From Hymenobacter cavernae (lineage in GTDB: Bacteria; Bacteroidota; Bacteroidia; Cytophagales; Hymenobacteraceae), in the NCBI RefSeq assembly GCF_014641455.1, contig NZ_BMHT01000001.1:744001-808000 (forward strand): a stretch of DNA of 64,000 nucleotides. Reading direction: 5' to 3'. The position numbers were made by a program, and so were the translations under genes. Of this stretch, positions 35,816 to 44,564 are shown in pieces. The notes under the pieces are model-generated. The model was not told the origin of the DNA, made no database searches, and saw only the letters and a program-made list of their open reading frames with translations. Each line of letters begins with the position of its first letter. The first letter of the stretch is position 1.

Positions 35816-36886
35816 ATGACCGCACACACGAAAGGCGAAGCTTCCCAGCCAAAGCGGGATATTGTGGTGATTGGCGCATCATCGGGAGGAGTGACGGCCT
35901 TAATGGAGCTGGTGCGAAGCCTACCGCATGATTTTCCAGCGCCTATTCTCGTGGTGCAACACATGGCTCCTTACGTTGACAGCATCTTGCCGCAGCTCAT
36001 GAGTCGGGTGTCGGCGCTGCCAGCTAAGCATCCGCAGGATGGCGAGCAGGTGCAGCCCGGTACCATCTACGTCGCCCGGCCCGATCATCACTTGCTGATC
36101 GAGGACGACAAGGTGCTGGTGAAGCGCGGCCCGAAGGAAAACCGGTTTCGGCCTTCGGTGGATGCGCTGTTTCGCTCGGCGGCCTACGAATACGGCCCGC
36201 GCGTGATTGGGGTAGTTCTGACCGGCTACCTCGACGATGGCACTTCCGGGCTGTGGTGCATTCAGCGGCTGGGCGGTGTTACGGTGGTGCAGGACCCCCA
36301 TGACGCGCATTCGCCGGCCATGCCCACCAACGCGCTGGAGTACGTGAAGGCCGATTACATAGTGCCGCTGGCCGAGCTGGCCGCGTTGTTGGTGAAGCTC
36401 ACCTTAGAGCCCGCTCCCGCCGAACCCGCCGTAACCAAAGAGGATCTGGACCGGATGGAGATTGAGCTGAGTATTGCCAAGAACAATAATGCCTTTGAGA
36501 TGGGAATTATCGATAAAGGCAAGCTCACGGCATTTACCTGCCCCGAATGCCACGGCGCCCTCACGCAACTCGTTGAAGGCAAGCTAATTCGCTTCCGCTG
36601 CCACACCGGGCACGCGTACACTATCAGCGCGCTGCTCTCGGAAGTAACCGAATCGGTAGAAGCCATCCTCTACCAATCGATGCGCGGGCTGGAAGAAAGC
36701 AAAATGCTGCTCCAGCACTTAGGTGAGCACTTCGAGGAAGAGGGGCAGCAAGCTATAGCCAATACGTTTTTTGCCAAAGCCGAAGAAACCGGCCGCCAGT
36801 CCCGTATTGTGCACAGCTCCATTTTCAAGCACGAATCGCTCAGCGGCGACATAGCGCCCCGCCGCCCAAACCGGCGAACGAAGTAA
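35816..36886 (+). CDS. Stand-alone CheB-type methylesterase with zinc-ribbon-like tail
   Basis: A 356-residue protein. Residues about 15-195 are a CheB methylesterase domain with the Ser-His-Asp triad: IVVIGASSGGVTALMEL (Ser), ILVVQHMAPYVDSILPQLM (His) and VVLTGYLDDGTSGLWCIQR (Asp). The phosphorylatable receiver domain of true CheB is absent. The C-terminal third holds FTCPECHGALTQLVEGKL and FRCHTGHAYTISALLSE, two Cys/His pairs spaced like a zinc ribbon, followed by a helical segment. No CheR, receptor or flagellar gene is nearby, so it may act in a non-chemotaxis stress or signalling route. Confidence 0.9.
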   Translation: MTAHTKGEASQPKRDIVVIGASSGGVTALMELVRSLPHDFPAPILVVQHMAPYVDSILPQLMSRVSALPAKHPQDGEQVQPGTIYVARPDHHLLIEDDKVLVKRGPKENRFRPSVDALFRSAAYEYGPRVIGVVLTGYLDDGTSGLWCIQRLGGVTVVQDPHDAHSPAMPTNALEYVKADYIVPLAELAALLVKLTLEPAPAEPAVTKEDLDRMEIELSIAKNNNAFEMGIIDKGKLTAFTCPECHGALTQLVEGKLIRFRCHTGHAYTISALLSEVTESVEAILYQSMRGLEESKMLLQHLGEHFEEEGQQAIANTFFAKAEETGRQSRIVHSSIFKHESLSGDIAPRRPNRRTK

Positions 36887-37131
36887 GCTGCTCCAACCTA
36901 GGTTCTCTCCTGCTGGTTAAGTCCTGTCTGGCAAAGCCGGGGACCTAGGTTGCACGCGACCTATTTCCAGCAAAGCCGCGTACTTTGTAGCAAAGATTCC
37001 TTGCTATGTCCGAACCTACTACGGCCGCTGGTTTTCGCAAAGCTGAAATAGAATGACTGAGGCTATAACGCCTGACTTAGAGCCAGAGCGGAATGAATTG
37101 CCTAGGTTTCGGTATTTCTGTCTGAGCCTGA
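36887..37131. other. Spacer with two tiny overlapping reading frames
   Basis: A TACTTTG box at 36981-36987 is followed by a 16-codon frame (37006-37056, MSEPTTAAGFRKAEIE) whose TGA overlaps the ATG of a 29-codon frame (37053-37142, MTEAITPDLEPERNELPRFR...). The ATGA overlap is like that of coupled genes, but both products are tiny and unrecognised. A decayed gene is the simpler reading. Confidence 0.3.
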
Positions 37132-37485
37132 CTATTCACTAATTCTTCTCTGAAAGTAAATTACGCCAAGAACTTCCTGCATATCCTGATCCGTAAAAAT
37201 CACGCAGTCACCTTCTGTAAATTCAGCCTCAATAAGTCGCACCTCTTCAAGGCTACTTTGCTTCAGTGCTTTTACGGTTTCCTCTAATTCTTCGAACCAA
37301 TCGCCAGTTACTTCGCGTGCTAATCCTAAGCGCGTATTATAAACGTCGTGCATATGGAGACGGGGCATCACAAAATCTATCTTAGCAACTGGGGTTAAAG
37401 ACCTGACTAATGTGAGCAGAGCAAGCTTGTTGAGATATTTCCTTTTGAATAGGCGCCGCAGTTCGTCTTGTGATATAGAAGACAT
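37132..37485 (-). CDS. Hypothetical protein, 117 residues
   Basis: I do not recognise this family. The product is soluble and mixed alpha/beta: a basic N-terminal helix (MSSISQDELRRLFKRKYLNK), a middle containing LHMHDVYNTRLGLAREVTGD, an acidic stretch (LEEVRLIEAEFTEGDCVIF) and an end LGVIYFQRRISE. Codon use is clearly more AT-rich than in the flanking cheB-like and mfd genes, which hints at acquisition from elsewhere. The neighbours give no functional clue. Confidence 0.6.
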   Translation of the reverse strand: MSSISQDELRRLFKRKYLNKLALLTLVRSLTPVAKIDFVMPRLHMHDVYNTRLGLAREVTGDWFEELEETVKALKQSSLEEVRLIEAEFTEGDCVIFTDQDMQEVLGVIYFQRRISE

Positions 37486-37560
37486 AAAAGATAATAGCCA
37501 TAGGAATGCGACAGGTTTAAAAGTACGGATTTCCGTGTAGCAGAACAGGCTAAAAACACT

Positions 37561-37597
37561 GCCCCGCTAGCTTCCAAACGCAGGAAACCAGCGGGGC
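37561..37597 (-). terminator. Terminator of mfd
   Basis: Stem GCCCCGCT / AGCGGGGC separated by 21 bases, with a T-rich run on the minus strand, 29 bases past the mfd stop. Confidence 0.55.
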
Positions 37598-37625
37598 AAT
37601 ATGGCTTTTGCAGCGGCAGAGAAAC

Positions 37626-40600
37626 CTAACCTTCGTCCTCGTCGTCGCTGACGGTGGCGGCCAGAACCGGCTCAGCTTTTTCTTCGCTGCCTAGCTCGCT
37701 GAGGATGCGCTTGGCAGCCTGCACGCTTTTCACCTCTTCAATGCTGATGATGAGTTGATCTTTGCGCTCCTTCATACGGGCCTTGTTCGGGTGCGTTTGC
37801 ACGTAGTTCAAGATGTTGCCGAACTGCGAACCTTGAAAATACGCTTCGTTGTTTTCGGCCGGAATGTAGCCTTTCAGCAGGTCTTTCTTGAGCGTAATCT
37901 TCTCAAAGCCAGCCTGACAGCCCTGCCAGCGCAGCTTCACGATGTCAATGAGCTGCTCGACTTCGTGCGGTAGCGGGCCAAAACGGTCGACCATACCGTT
38001 CACCAGCTTGCGCAACTCGCCGAGGTCCTTCACCCGGTCCATCTTCGAGTAGAGCTGCAAGCGCTCTGACACGTTGGTCACGTACTGCTCCGGAATCAGG
38101 ATTTGCAGGTCCGTTTCGATGTTGCACTCCTTTGGGCGACTGATGGCAGCAGCTTCCTGCAAGCGGCCCGTCTCGTCGCCCAGGAACAGGTCGCGGAACT
38201 CCGTTTCTTTCAGCTCCTGCACCGCCTCATCCAGAATCTGGTGGTAGGTTTCAAAACCTAGGTCGTTGATGAAGCCGCTTTGCTCACCGCCCAGCAGGTT
38301 GCCCGCGCCCCGAATATCCAGGTCGCGCATGGCCACGTTGAAGCCTGCACCTAGGTCCGAGAATTCTTCCAGCGTGTTCAGGCGCTTGCGGGCGTCGGCG
38401 GGCAGGTTAGCCACCGGCGGCGTGAGCAGGTAGCAATATGCCTTCTTGTTGGAGCGCCCCACGCGGCCGCGCATCTGGTGCAGGTCGCTGAGGCCGGTGA
38501 GGTGGGCACGATTGATAATCATGGTGTTAGCGTTCGGAATATCCAGACCGCTTTCGATCAGGTTCGTGGCTACCAGCACGTCGTACTCCGCCTCCACAAA
38601 CTTCATCATGCGCTTTTCGAGCTGGTCGCCTTCCATCTGGCCGTGCACGTACGTCACGCGGGCGTCGGGCACGAGGCGCATAATCATAGCGACCTGCTCC
38701 TCAATGTCTTTCACCCGGTTGTGCACATAAAACGCTTGCCCACCGCGCTTTAGCTCGCGGGCAATGGCGTCGCGCACGATGGCTTCATCGAATACGTGCA
38801 GCTCCGTTTGCACCGGCTGGCGGTTCGGCGGCGGCGTGGCAATGACGGATAAGTCGCGGGCACCCATGAGCGAGAAGTGCAGCGTGCGCGGAATTGGCGT
38901 GGCCGAGAGCGTGAGCGTATCTACGTTCACCTTGATTTCCTTGAGCTTGTCCTTGGTTTTTACCCCAAACTTCTGCTCTTCGTCAATCACCAGCAAACCT
39001 AGGTCTTTGAACTTAACGTCTTTGTTTGCAAGGCGGTGCGTACCGATGAGAATGTCGGTTTTGCCCTCCCCTACCCGACCCAGGGTCTCCTTGATCTGCT
39101 TCGTGGTCTTGAAGCGGTTCACGTACTCCACCGTCACAGGCAAGTTGGCAAGCCGCTCGCGGAACGTCTGGTAGTGCTGCATGGCCAGGATGGTCGTGGG
39201 CACCAGAATAGCTACCTGCTTACCATCGGCCACCGCCTTAAAGGCAGCGCGAATAGCAACTTCCGTCTTGCCAAAACCCACGTCGCCGCACACGAGGCGG
39301 TCCATCGGGTGCGGAATTTCCATGTCGTGCTTCACGTCTTCGGTGGCCTTGGCCTGGTCGGGCGTGTCCTCGTAGATGAAGCTCGACTCCAGCTCGGCCT
39401 GCATGAAGCTGTCTTTTGAGAAGGCATAGCCCGGCGCCGTTTTGCGCTTCGCATACAGCCTAATCAACTCAGCCGCAATGTCTTTAACCTTCTTCTTAAC
39501 CGTCTTTTTCTTGTTCTCCCACTCCGGCGAACCTAGCTTGCTCATGGTGGGCGGCGTGCCCTCGGCCCCGCTGTACTTGGCAATCTTGTGCAAGGCATGA
39601 ACGCTGACGGTCAGCACGTCGTCGTCGCGGTACACCAGCCGGATGGCCTCCTGCACCTTGTCGTTGATTTCCACCTGCATCATGCCGGCAAAGCGCGCAA
39701 TGCCGTGGTCCTGGTGCACCACGTAGTCGCCGGGCTGAAGCGTGCGTAGCTCCTTGAGCGTAAGCGCTTTCTTCTTCGAGAACTTTCGCACCTCCTGGGT
39801 GCGGTAGTAGCGCTCAAACAGCTGGTGGTCAGTGTAAACGACGAGCTTCAGTGTATCATCCACGTAGCCTTCGCGCAGGGCAATCAGCAGGTGCTGAAAC
39901 TGCACATTGTTGTCCAGCTCGTCGAAGATGGTGCGGAGCCGGTCGGCCTGCCGCACCGAGTCGGCCGCAATGACGTTGGTGTAGCCCTGCTCCTGGTTCT
40001 GCTTCAGGTTCTTAACGATGCGGCTGAAGTCTTTATTAAAGCTAGGTTGGGGCTTGGCGGCAAAGGCAAATTCGGTGGGCGTCTTGTAGTAAAAGCGCTT
40101 TCCAAACTCCACCACCGTGAAGTTGTCGAGCAGCTTCTTCACCGACTTTGCCGTTTCAAACAAGTCCTCCGGCTTGCTCACGATCTGCACGCCGCCGCCT
40201 TCTTCCAGCACCTGCTTGAAGCCCTGCTCCGCCTTGTCGAACGACTCATCTATCACATCCAGCATCTGGCGCAGGTCTTTGGCCCAGATGGTGGTGTTGC
40301 GCGGAATGAAGTCCAGGAACGCCTCGCGCCTCTCTTGCAGCAGCTTGGTCTGCACATTGGGCACGATGCTGATGAAGTCGCGCTTCTCCACCGAAAGCTG
40401 ACTTTCCGGGTTGAACGTGCGGATACTTTCTACCTCATCACCAAATAGTTCGATACGAAACGGCAGCTCGTTAGCGTAGCTAAACACGTCCACGATACCA
40501 CCGCGCACGGCATACTGGCCGGCTTCGTACACAAAATCAGTGCGCTCGAAGTCGTACTCGGCCAGCATCTCGCCCAGAAAGTTCACGTCGAGCTTGTCGC

Positions 40601-41063
40601 CAATTTTCGCCGAAAACGTATGCTGCACCAGGCTTTGCCGATTGATAACCTTCTCCGTCAGCGCCTCCGGATACGTCACGAGCAGCTGCCCGACTTTATC
40701 CCGCGAGTTCAACTGATTCAGCACCTCGGCGCGCATGAGCACGTTGGCATTTTCCGTCTCATCAAACGAATACGCGCGTTTGTAAGAGCTCGGAAACAGC
40801 ATTGGCTCGTGGTCGTTGCCGAGCAAGTGCTGCAAGTCGGCCAGGAAATAGCTAGCCTCGTCGCGGTCGTGGAGGATAAATAAATGGTGCTGCTCGGGTT
40901 GCAGTTTATGCAGCGTCACGGCCAATACGGCATCCTGGCTGCCCACCAAGCCGCGAATATGCAGGCGCGGCGCGGCATCGGCCGGCACGTCTTTCAGGGC
41001 ATTGGCAACGTGCAGCACGTCCGGGTCGTGGCGATAGAGCTGAGTAAATTCGGAGGCTTTCAA
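37626..41063 (-). CDS. mfd: Transcription-repair coupling factor Mfd
   Basis: A DNA translocase that removes RNA polymerase stalled at lesions and recruits UvrA. 1145 residues, full length. The N-terminal UvrB-like part spans about 1-420; the RNA-polymerase-interacting (CarD-like) domain is at about 435-510 (LRTLQPGDYVVHQDHGIARF); the RecG-like translocase follows with MDRLVCGDVGFGKTEVAIRA (Walker A, about residue 590), LLVIDEEQKFGVKTKDKLK (DEEQ box, about 690), LSATPIPRTLHFSLMGARD, and ESGLDIPNANTMIINRA with DLHQMRGRVGRS (motif VI). The C-terminal domain ends at an acidic tail (VSDDEDEG). A TACCTTTG box lies 26-33 bases before the start on the minus strand. Confidence 0.97.
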   Translation of the reverse strand: MKASEFTQLYRHDPDVLHVANALKDVPADAAPRLHIRGLVGSQDAVLAVTLHKLQPEQHHLFILHDRDEASYFLADLQHLLGNDHEPMLFPSSYKRAYSFDETENANVLMRAEVLNQLNSRDKVGQLLVTYPEALTEKVINRQSLVQHTFSAKIGDKLDVNFLGEMLAEYDFERTDFVYEAGQYAVRGGIVDVFSYANELPFRIELFGDEVESIRTFNPESQLSVEKRDFISIVPNVQTKLLQERREAFLDFIPRNTTIWAKDLRQMLDVIDESFDKAEQGFKQVLEEGGGVQIVSKPEDLFETAKSVKKLLDNFTVVEFGKRFYYKTPTEFAFAAKPQPSFNKDFSRIVKNLKQNQEQGYTNVIAADSVRQADRLRTIFDELDNNVQFQHLLIALREGYVDDTLKLVVYTDHQLFERYYRTQEVRKFSKKKALTLKELRTLQPGDYVVHQDHGIARFAGMMQVEINDKVQEAIRLVYRDDDVLTVSVHALHKIAKYSGAEGTPPTMSKLGSPEWENKKKTVKKKVKDIAAELIRLYAKRKTAPGYAFSKDSFMQAELESSFIYEDTPDQAKATEDVKHDMEIPHPMDRLVCGDVGFGKTEVAIRAAFKAVADGKQVAILVPTTILAMQHYQTFRERLANLPVTVEYVNRFKTTKQIKETLGRVGEGKTDILIGTHRLANKDVKFKDLGLLVIDEEQKFGVKTKDKLKEIKVNVDTLTLSATPIPRTLHFSLMGARDLSVIATPPPNRQPVQTELHVFDEAIVRDAIARELKRGGQAFYVHNRVKDIEEQVAMIMRLVPDARVTYVHGQMEGDQLEKRMMKFVEAEYDVLVATNLIESGLDIPNANTMIINRAHLTGLSDLHQMRGRVGRSNKKAYCYLLTPPVANLPADARKRLNTLEEFSDLGAGFNVAMRDLDIRGAGNLLGGEQSGFINDLGFETYHQILDEAVQELKETEFRDLFLGDETGRLQEAAAISRPKECNIETDLQILIPEQYVTNVSERLQLYSKMDRVKDLGELRKLVNGMVDRFGPLPHEVEQLIDIVKLRWQGCQAGFEKITLKKDLLKGYIPAENNEAYFQGSQFGNILNYVQTHPNKARMKERKDQLIISIEEVKSVQAAKRILSELGSEEKAEPVLAATVSDDEDEG

Positions 41064-41088
41064 AACGGATATCTTCTAAAGCGAGGGG

Positions 41089-41096
41089 CAAAGGTA
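41089..41096 (-). promoter_or_regulatory. -7 box of mfd
   Basis: The minus-strand sequence TACCTTTG is the Bacteroidota -7 consensus. No clear TTG is found at the right distance upstream, so only one half of the promoter is supported. Confidence 0.4.
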
Positions 41097-41230
41097 GAAG
41101 CCCGACCAAAGGTTTTCTCGGGTCGGGCGCGGTACGTAGGCAATACCGTTGCCGCGGCGCGAAAGTTTCCGCCGTATATTCGGAGAGCGGACGCAATTTC
41201 GCCTGTACCCTAGCTACAAGCAGCCAAACA

Positions 41231-41542
41231 ATGGACGACAAGAATAAAGACCGGCCCTTAGTAGTTTCCGAAATCCTGATCGAGATGCAGGAAATGCGAG
41301 CAGAAATGCGCCAAGATCGGCAGGAGATGATCCAAGTGCTTAACCGAACTTTTGAACTGATAATCCACAAGCTAGGCGAAATCAAGACTGAAGTAAAAGA
41401 GCTAAAAACCGAAACGACGGACCTGCGCACCACCGTTGAAAAGATGGACAAGCGCGTGGCTGGCATCGAGGAATCCTTGACCGGCGAATACGAGCGGCGC
41501 TTGCGCGTGCCCGAAGGAATTGTACTAAAAAAAGCTTCTTAG
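41231..41542 (+). CDS. Small coiled-coil protein, 103 residues
   Basis: Almost the whole protein (about residues 12-85) is a charged heptad pattern: ILIEMQEMRAEMRQDRQEM, then IIHKLGEIKTEVKELKTET and LRTTVEKMDKRVAGIEESL. The N-terminus (MDDKNKDRPLVVSEI) and the basic end are short. Small coiled-coil proteins of this kind are common next to unrelated genes in Bacteroidota and have no known function. It starts 168 bases from divergent mfd and ends just before the YdjM-like gene. Confidence 0.7.
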   Translation: MDDKNKDRPLVVSEILIEMQEMRAEMRQDRQEMIQVLNRTFELIIHKLGEIKTEVKELKTETTDLRTTVEKMDKRVAGIEESLTGEYERRLRVPEGIVLKKAS

Positions 41543-41603
41543 ATTATTACCTAGGTTGCCGCGCCGGTATCTTCGGGCTTTATTTTCTATCCATCTGTTA
41601 CTT

Positions 41604-42344
41604 GTGCGCGGTTCTTCTCACCTGGCCATCGGCCTCATTACCGGCGTTGCTGTGGCCGGCTTAGTGCCCGGCGTGCCCTTCTCTCCTTTCGGTATTGCGT
41701 TGGCGGGCTTCTCCTCCCTCGCCCCCGACCTCGACCACCCCGACAGCCGCCTGAGCAAAAGGCTAGGTTTCGCCCAGAACTATGTGCGCTGGGCATTTGC
41801 CATTGGCGCCGGCTGCATTGCCGCTTACACGTATTTCATGCTCGCGCCCGGCCGCGAGCAGCGCATGAGTTACACCGCTGCCCTAGCTTTCGCCCTGATT
41901 GGGCTAGGGATGCAGGGCGGCTCGGCCCGCAAGCTAGCCTTGCTGTTTACGGGGGCCAGCACGGCTGTGCTAGGTTTATATTTCGGTTTCTTGTGGCTCA
42001 GTCTGCTGGGTGCGTTTGTGGCGCTGGCGCCTTTTACCGCCCACCGTTCCTGGACCCACACCCTCTGGGCTACGGCCCTCTGGACTTACACCGGGTATCT
42101 GGCCAACCAGTCATTGGGTTGGCACGGGGTGGCGCAGTTCGCCGGCGCCGGCTACGCGTCGCATTTGGTGGCAGATTCGCTTACCAAGCAGGGCGTGCGC
42201 TGGTTTTTTCCCTTCGCCGATATTTCCCTGAAAGTTCCCCTTATTTCTACCGGTTCAGCTTCCGGGAACTTGTTGGAAGTCGGAATTTGTATTGGTTATG
42301 GACTGTTAATTTTGGGGTTGGTGGTAGGCCGGATGCACTTTTGA
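41604..42344 (+). CDS. YdjM-like membrane-bound metal-dependent hydrolase
   Basis: An integral membrane protein of 246 residues in the YdjM/DUF457 family, annotated as metal-dependent hydrolase though activity is largely untested. Its metal ligands are visible: MRGSSHLAIGLITG at the N-terminus (His 6), FSSLAPDLDHPDSRLSKRLG (Asp/His cluster), TAHRSWTHTLWATALW and YASHLVADSLTKQGVRWFFP. About seven hydrophobic segments. GTG 41604 is preferred over TTG 41556 because it gives the family's usual short lead before the first histidine motif. Confidence 0.85.
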   Translation: MRGSSHLAIGLITGVAVAGLVPGVPFSPFGIALAGFSSLAPDLDHPDSRLSKRLGFAQNYVRWAFAIGAGCIAAYTYFMLAPGREQRMSYTAALAFALIGLGMQGGSARKLALLFTGASTAVLGLYFGFLWLSLLGAFVALAPFTAHRSWTHTLWATALWTYTGYLANQSLGWHGVAQFAGAGYASHLVADSLTKQGVRWFFPFADISLKVPLISTGSASGNLLEVGICIGYGLLILGLVVGRMHF

Positions 42345-42906
42345 GCAGGTTTGCGTTTTACAGGTATAAAGTTAGGATTAAGCTTCAGACTGTTTAGTCG
42401 TCTTTTCCAGCTTGTCTGTCTACATGCGCGCTTAATTCGTCGTTCTGGCTAGGATAGTATTATTAGGATAAAAGAATGGAGTGTTATCTTTGCTTTAGCA
42501 ATTTCCATTCTACTTTCAGGCAGTAGCAGGACAAAAGACGCCCCTCTTGCCAGGTTTCTATATAATTGGCAAAGTTTTATTTCCTAGTATTGCATCTTCT
42601 TAATGTTTAAAGTAAAACTACGTTAGTCGCTGTTGCTTTAGGTGTTTTGACCGAGCGTTTAGATTGGTTTGCTGCTTCACTGTTTTCTCATACACAGGTC
42701 ACAGTTTTGGTTGTTGCGCTACTTTACCCTTTAAACCTTACTTCTTGCTGCTTATTTAGATAGCTGCAAGCCATTGAGGGTCGGGTTGAAACAACCTAAT
42801 CATTGTACCTTGTATCTTTGACCGACTTATGGGTTTGCCCTGAGTCACTTGCTCCAGTTTACCGCTCCGATTACCCCACCTTTTTGCGCACACAAAAATT
42901 TCTCGT
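42345..42906. other. Gene-free AT-rich region (562 bp)
   Basis: No reading frame of note. The base composition is well below that of the neighbouring genes. Two TATCTTTG boxes are present on the + strand (42485-42492 and 42813-42820). The second has a TTG at 42786-42788 (24-base spacer) and is the best candidate promoter for the NYN-cold-shock gene. The first has no matching TTG but could start a short untranslated RNA across 42500-42780. Confidence 0.4.
42786..42820 (+). promoter_or_regulatory. Candidate promoter of the NYN-cold-shock gene
   Basis: TTG at 42786-42788 and TATCTTTG at 42813-42820; the spacer of 24 bases is longer than the ideal 19. It would give a leader of about 80 bases. 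Confidence 0.4.
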
Positions 42907-43899
42907 ATGAACCAGATGAATAGCCCACTGATTCGGATAGGCGTCTTCTATGACGGCAATTATTTCCTGAAAATCAGCGATTACTACTACTTCCAGCACG
43001 AGCGCAAGGCCCGTATTAGCCTGGAAGGCCTCCATGAATATATCCGCCACCAAGTGGCTGAGGAAGAAGATGTTGATGTGCGCCTGAGCCAGATTACGGA
43101 CTCGCACTTCTTCCGGGGACGTCTGAGCGCAACGGAAGCCCGCGATAAAGACCGGCTGTTTCACGACCGCCTGCTCGACGATATTTTGATGAACCTAGGT
43201 ATCACGACGCACTACATGCCCCTGAAAACGCGCGACGGCCGTTTGCAGGAAAAAGGCATTGATGTGTGGCTGGCCCTGGAAGCGCTGGAACTAGCGCTGC
43301 ACAAAAGCTTCGATGTGATTGTGCTCATCGCCGGCGATAGCGACTACGTGCCCCTGATCAAGAAGCTGAACACCATCGGCACGCGCGTGATGCTGCTGAA
43401 CTGGGATTTCAAATACGTTGATTTCAAAGGCGAAAACCGCGTTACCCGCGCTTCGCAGCAATTGCTGGAGCATGCTACCTATCCTATTGGCATGCACGAT
43501 GTGATTGACGCTGGCTTGGCTGCCAACGAGGAAATTATTGAGAACCTCTTCGTGAACCAGCCCGAGCCTGTGGCTTTCCCTGCACCGAAGCCGGTGCGCC
43601 CCACCGGCCCGACGGCTGCTGGCCCAGTTGGCACGGTAGGTATCAGCACCATCAAGAACCTGAAGAATGGCTTTGGTTTCGTGGTAATGCCGCCGAACAA
43701 CCTGTTCTTCAGCTACGCGGATATGTCGGAAGGCGACTTCAACGACCTGCGCGAAGGCGACTGGGTGGAGTTCACGGTTGGTCGCAACCACCGCGACGAA
43801 GACTGCGCCCGTAACGTGCGCAAAGTGCAGCCGCCGCAGGATGGCGAAGAGTACGAGGAAGAGCAGGAAGAATCTGCCAGCTCATCCGATCGGCTGTAG
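42907..43899 (+). CDS. NYN-domain nuclease-like protein fused to a cold-shock domain
   Basis: A 330-residue cytosolic protein. Residues about 8-200 form a NYN (LabA/DUF88-type, PIN-like) domain with the acidic metal-site residues: IRIGVFYDGNYFLKI (Asp 16), EKGIDVWLALEALELALHK and VIVLIAGDSDYVPLIKKLN. After a proline-rich linker (FPAPKPVRPTGPTAAGP) residues about 240-305 are a cold-shock/S1-like nucleic-acid-binding domain: GISTIKNLKNGFGFVVMP, NNLFFSYADM and REGDWVEFTVGRNH. The end is acidic. The pairing implies RNA binding and cleavage, possibly RNA turnover in stress. No partner is seen. Confidence 0.88.
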   Translation: MNQMNSPLIRIGVFYDGNYFLKISDYYYFQHERKARISLEGLHEYIRHQVAEEEDVDVRLSQITDSHFFRGRLSATEARDKDRLFHDRLLDDILMNLGITTHYMPLKTRDGRLQEKGIDVWLALEALELALHKSFDVIVLIAGDSDYVPLIKKLNTIGTRVMLLNWDFKYVDFKGENRVTRASQQLLEHATYPIGMHDVIDAGLAANEEIIENLFVNQPEPVAFPAPKPVRPTGPTAAGPVGTVGISTIKNLKNGFGFVVMPPNNLFFSYADMSEGDFNDLREGDWVEFTVGRNHRDEDCARNVRKVQPPQDGEEYEEEQEESASSSDRL

Positions 43900-43928
43900 T
43901 TCGCCCGGAACCTAGCTTAACACTTCAT

Positions 43929-43968
43929 CCGCCGGATGATCCCGCAGCAACACGGGATTATCCGGCGG
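43929..43968 (+). terminator. Terminator of the NYN-cold-shock gene
   Basis: A 16-bp stem (43929-43944 with 43953-43968) with one G-T pair, followed by TGTCTTTT. Confidence 0.7.
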
Positions 43969-44020
43969 TGTCTTTTAGGGGATTGTTGATTTATAGATAT
44001 TTACATCAACCTTCAACCAT

Positions 44021-44479
44021 TTACCCGCTCAACCCTTCAAAATCACGCTTGCTGGCGGGGTAGCGGTTAAAGGTACCTAGGGCGCGAGCTACGACTGCGT
44101 TGTCGCGGCTCGGGCAGGTGATAGTGGCACTGGCAACTACCAGCGTTTTGCCTGCCTGCTCTACCCACCCATGCGCCACGAGTACATCGTGCAGATACAC
44201 AGGCTGTAAGTAGTTCATCTTAAACTCAACAGTAGAAACCAACTCGCCTTTGGGAAGCGCTAGCGTGAGCGCCGCAGCACCTAGGGCCGCATCCATCAGA
44301 CCCGCTATTGCACCGCCGTGACAAGTATTCGGCGAGGAAAGATGCTCTTCGCGCACGGCCATGGTATAGGTTACGTCGCCAGGCGCTTGCACCTGTAGCT
44401 CCATGCCATTGGTGCGACCATAGTTATTGATCTTATTGTAGATAGCTAGCATCGTAGCTAGGTCTTGGGGCGGCGGCAT
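44021..44479 (-). CDS. PaaI-type hotdog thioesterase
   Basis: A 152-residue hotdog-fold acyl-CoA thioesterase. Landmarks: EEHLSSPNTCHGGAIAGLMD (the family's N-x-x-G-x-x-H-G-G-x-x-x-x-x-x-D pattern, here with C before HGG, and the catalytic Asp), LVSTVEFKMNYLQPVYLHD and LVVASATITCPSRDNAVVAR. The substrate (aromatic or fatty acyl-CoA) cannot be told; no paa genes are near. The start at 44479 gives the usual length. Confidence 0.9.
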   Translation of the reverse strand: MPPPQDLATMLAIYNKINNYGRTNGMELQVQAPGDVTYTMAVREEHLSSPNTCHGGAIAGLMDAALGAAALTLALPKGELVSTVEFKMNYLQPVYLHDVLVAHGWVEQAGKTLVVASATITCPSRDNAVVARALGTFNRYPASKRDFEGLSG

Positions 44480-44564
44480 TGGTGTCGGTAAGAAGGTGGT
44501 TAAGGACGAACCCGGATGGTGATACTTAGGTCTTATAGCTTAAGTGCTTAGGAGCAATACTGAC

